Of a DNA stretch of 5,650 bases, positions 5,048 to 5,650 are shown piece by piece. Below the pieces are notes generated by a model. It saw only the letters and a program-made list of their open reading frames with translations, did no database searches and had not been told where the DNA came from. The first letter of the stretch is position 1. Each line of letters starts with the position of its first letter. The stretch is from Gemmatimonadota bacterium (GTDB lineage: Bacteria > Gemmatimonadota > Gemmatimonadetes > Palauibacterales > Palauibacteraceae), in contig JARFPW010000100.1 of assembly GCA_029288095.1 (NCBI GenBank), forward strand, positions 1-5,650. The letters are read 5' to 3'. A program made the position numbers and the translations under genes.

Positions 5048-5650
5048 TTAGACCCCGTCAACGACGGCGGGTCTCAGCTGCTCGAGGATCAGAGCCCCGT
5101 GCTCCCTGCCGTTCTCGATGAAGATGCTGTTCCCGTCGCTACCTGCCGCGAGTACCCCGGCGATGAACAGACCCGGCGTCGGTGTTTGAAGGGTCTCCGG
5201 CTCGTGATGAGGTACGCAAGTCGCCGGATCGACCGAGACACCGAGCGCGGCAAGTTGCTCCGCGTCCGGCCGGAAGCCGGTCATAGCGAGCACGCGATCG
5301 TTGGGCAGCCAAAACTCCTGCCCCTCCTTCTGCGAGCGAAGCAGCACGCGGTGTGCCTCGATCCGAACCACGGAATGCTCCCACAGCACGTCGATCTCGC
5401 CACCCTCAATGCGGCCTCGCATGTCAGGCAGGATCCACGGTTTCACGCCGCGCCCGAAGTCGCTGCCCCGGTGAACGACCGTCACGCGGGCACCGGCACG
5501 CCAGCAGGCAAGTGCCGACTCGACGGCTGAGTTGCTGCCCCCGATGATCAGGACCTCCTGATCATAGTAGCGGTGGGCCTCTCTGAAGTAGTGATCCACT
5601 TTCGTCAACTGCTCGCCTTCGACGGCAAGCAGATTGGGAGAATCGAAGGT
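5048..5650 (-). CDS. ypdA: YpdA-family flavin disulfide reductase (putative bacillithiol-disulfide reductase), 5' end outside window
   Basis: The C-terminal 200 residues are visible; the frame is open to the window edge. Family members are about 320-330 residues, so roughly the first 125, with the FAD-binding GxGxxG and the Cys proposed to be redox-active, lie outside. The TTG at 5608 is internal: the preceding codons encode FDSPNLLAVEGEQ and run on into the YpdA-typical HYFREAHRYYDQ. A second dinucleotide-binding fold follows, with VLIIGGSNSAVESAL and the VTVVHRG strand. Next come GVKPWILPDM, the TGFRPD strand and the FAD-contacting PGLFIAGV and NSIFIENGREHG near the end. This pattern is closer to YpdA than to classical thioredoxin reductase, and no CxxC active site appears in the visible part. 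YpdA uses NADPH to reduce oxidised bacillithiol (BSSB). The gene is upstream of nfu and apbC on the same strand and is the first visible gene of the cluster. Confidence 0.88.
   Translation of the reverse strand, partial: TFDSPNLLAVEGEQLTKVDHYFREAHRYYDQEVLIIGGSNSAVESALACWRAGARVTVVHRGSDFGRGVKPWILPDMRGRIEGGEIDVLWEHSVVRIEAHRVLLRSQKEGQEFWLPNDRVLAMTGFRPDAEQLAALGVSVDPATCVPHHEPETLQTPTPGLFIAGVLAAGSDGNSIFIENGREHGALILEQLRPAVVDGV

Noticed and set aside
4991..5530. Plus-strand open frame of 179 codons over the ypdA-like gene
   Set aside because: It is a shadow of the minus-strand flavoreductase, whose nucleotide-binding and FAD-contact motifs are clear.
5048..5650. Classical thioredoxin reductase (TrxB) for the rightmost gene
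   Set aside because: The visible part contains the region where TrxB would carry its CxxC between the two nucleotide-binding parts, and no CxxC is seen. The HYFREAH lead, the GGSNSA motif and the IENGREHG ending fit YpdA better.
1..5650. CRISPR array, mobile element, tRNA/rRNA or phage defence cassette
   Set aside because: No spaced direct repeats, terminal inverted repeats, transposase motifs, structured RNA genes or defence domains were seen; the window is filled by housekeeping-like genes.

Overview
The window looks like ordinary chromosomal DNA from a high-GC, free-living, Gram-negative-type bacterium. GC-rich codon use, a signal peptide ending in AAAQ, and a YpdA-type flavoreductase (a bacillithiol-associated enzyme) would fit Gemmatimonadota or a related bacillithiol-using phylum. 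That placement is inference from gene content, not a database match. No transposase, integrase, phage gene, CRISPR array, tRNA or rRNA was recognised. The longest gap without a gene is about 90 bases, so the window is almost wholly coding.

Left part, plus strand (1-1263): the C-terminal end of a two-helix membrane protein that runs off the window edge. It overlaps the start of a secreted beta-repeat protein of the toast-rack (DUF2154/LiaF-like) type. The two genes are translationally coupled and probably concern the cell envelope. They meet the minus-strand genes tail to tail, with only 22 bases between stop codons and a GC-rich inverted repeat across the junction.

Right part, minus strand (5650 down to 1286): five closely spaced co-directional genes that look like one operon. 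In transcription order they are a YpdA-like bacillithiol-disulfide reductase (5' end outside the window), a stand-alone NifU C-terminal-domain protein (Nfu), an Mrp/ApbC P-loop Fe-S carrier ATPase, a MATE multidrug/cation antiporter, and a SAM hydrolase of the DUF62 (SAM hydroxide adenosyltransferase) family. The first three form a coherent thiol-redox plus Fe-S cluster delivery module. The last two are not obviously part of it.

Nothing here is clearly a new defence or mobile system. The points most worth a second look are an apparent non-canonical CTG start for the MATE gene, overlapping the apbC stop as CTGA; the bacillithiol/Fe-S gene linkage; a changed residue in the otherwise conserved VDPGVG motif of the SAM hydrolase; and a perfect 7-bp hairpin between nfu and apbC.
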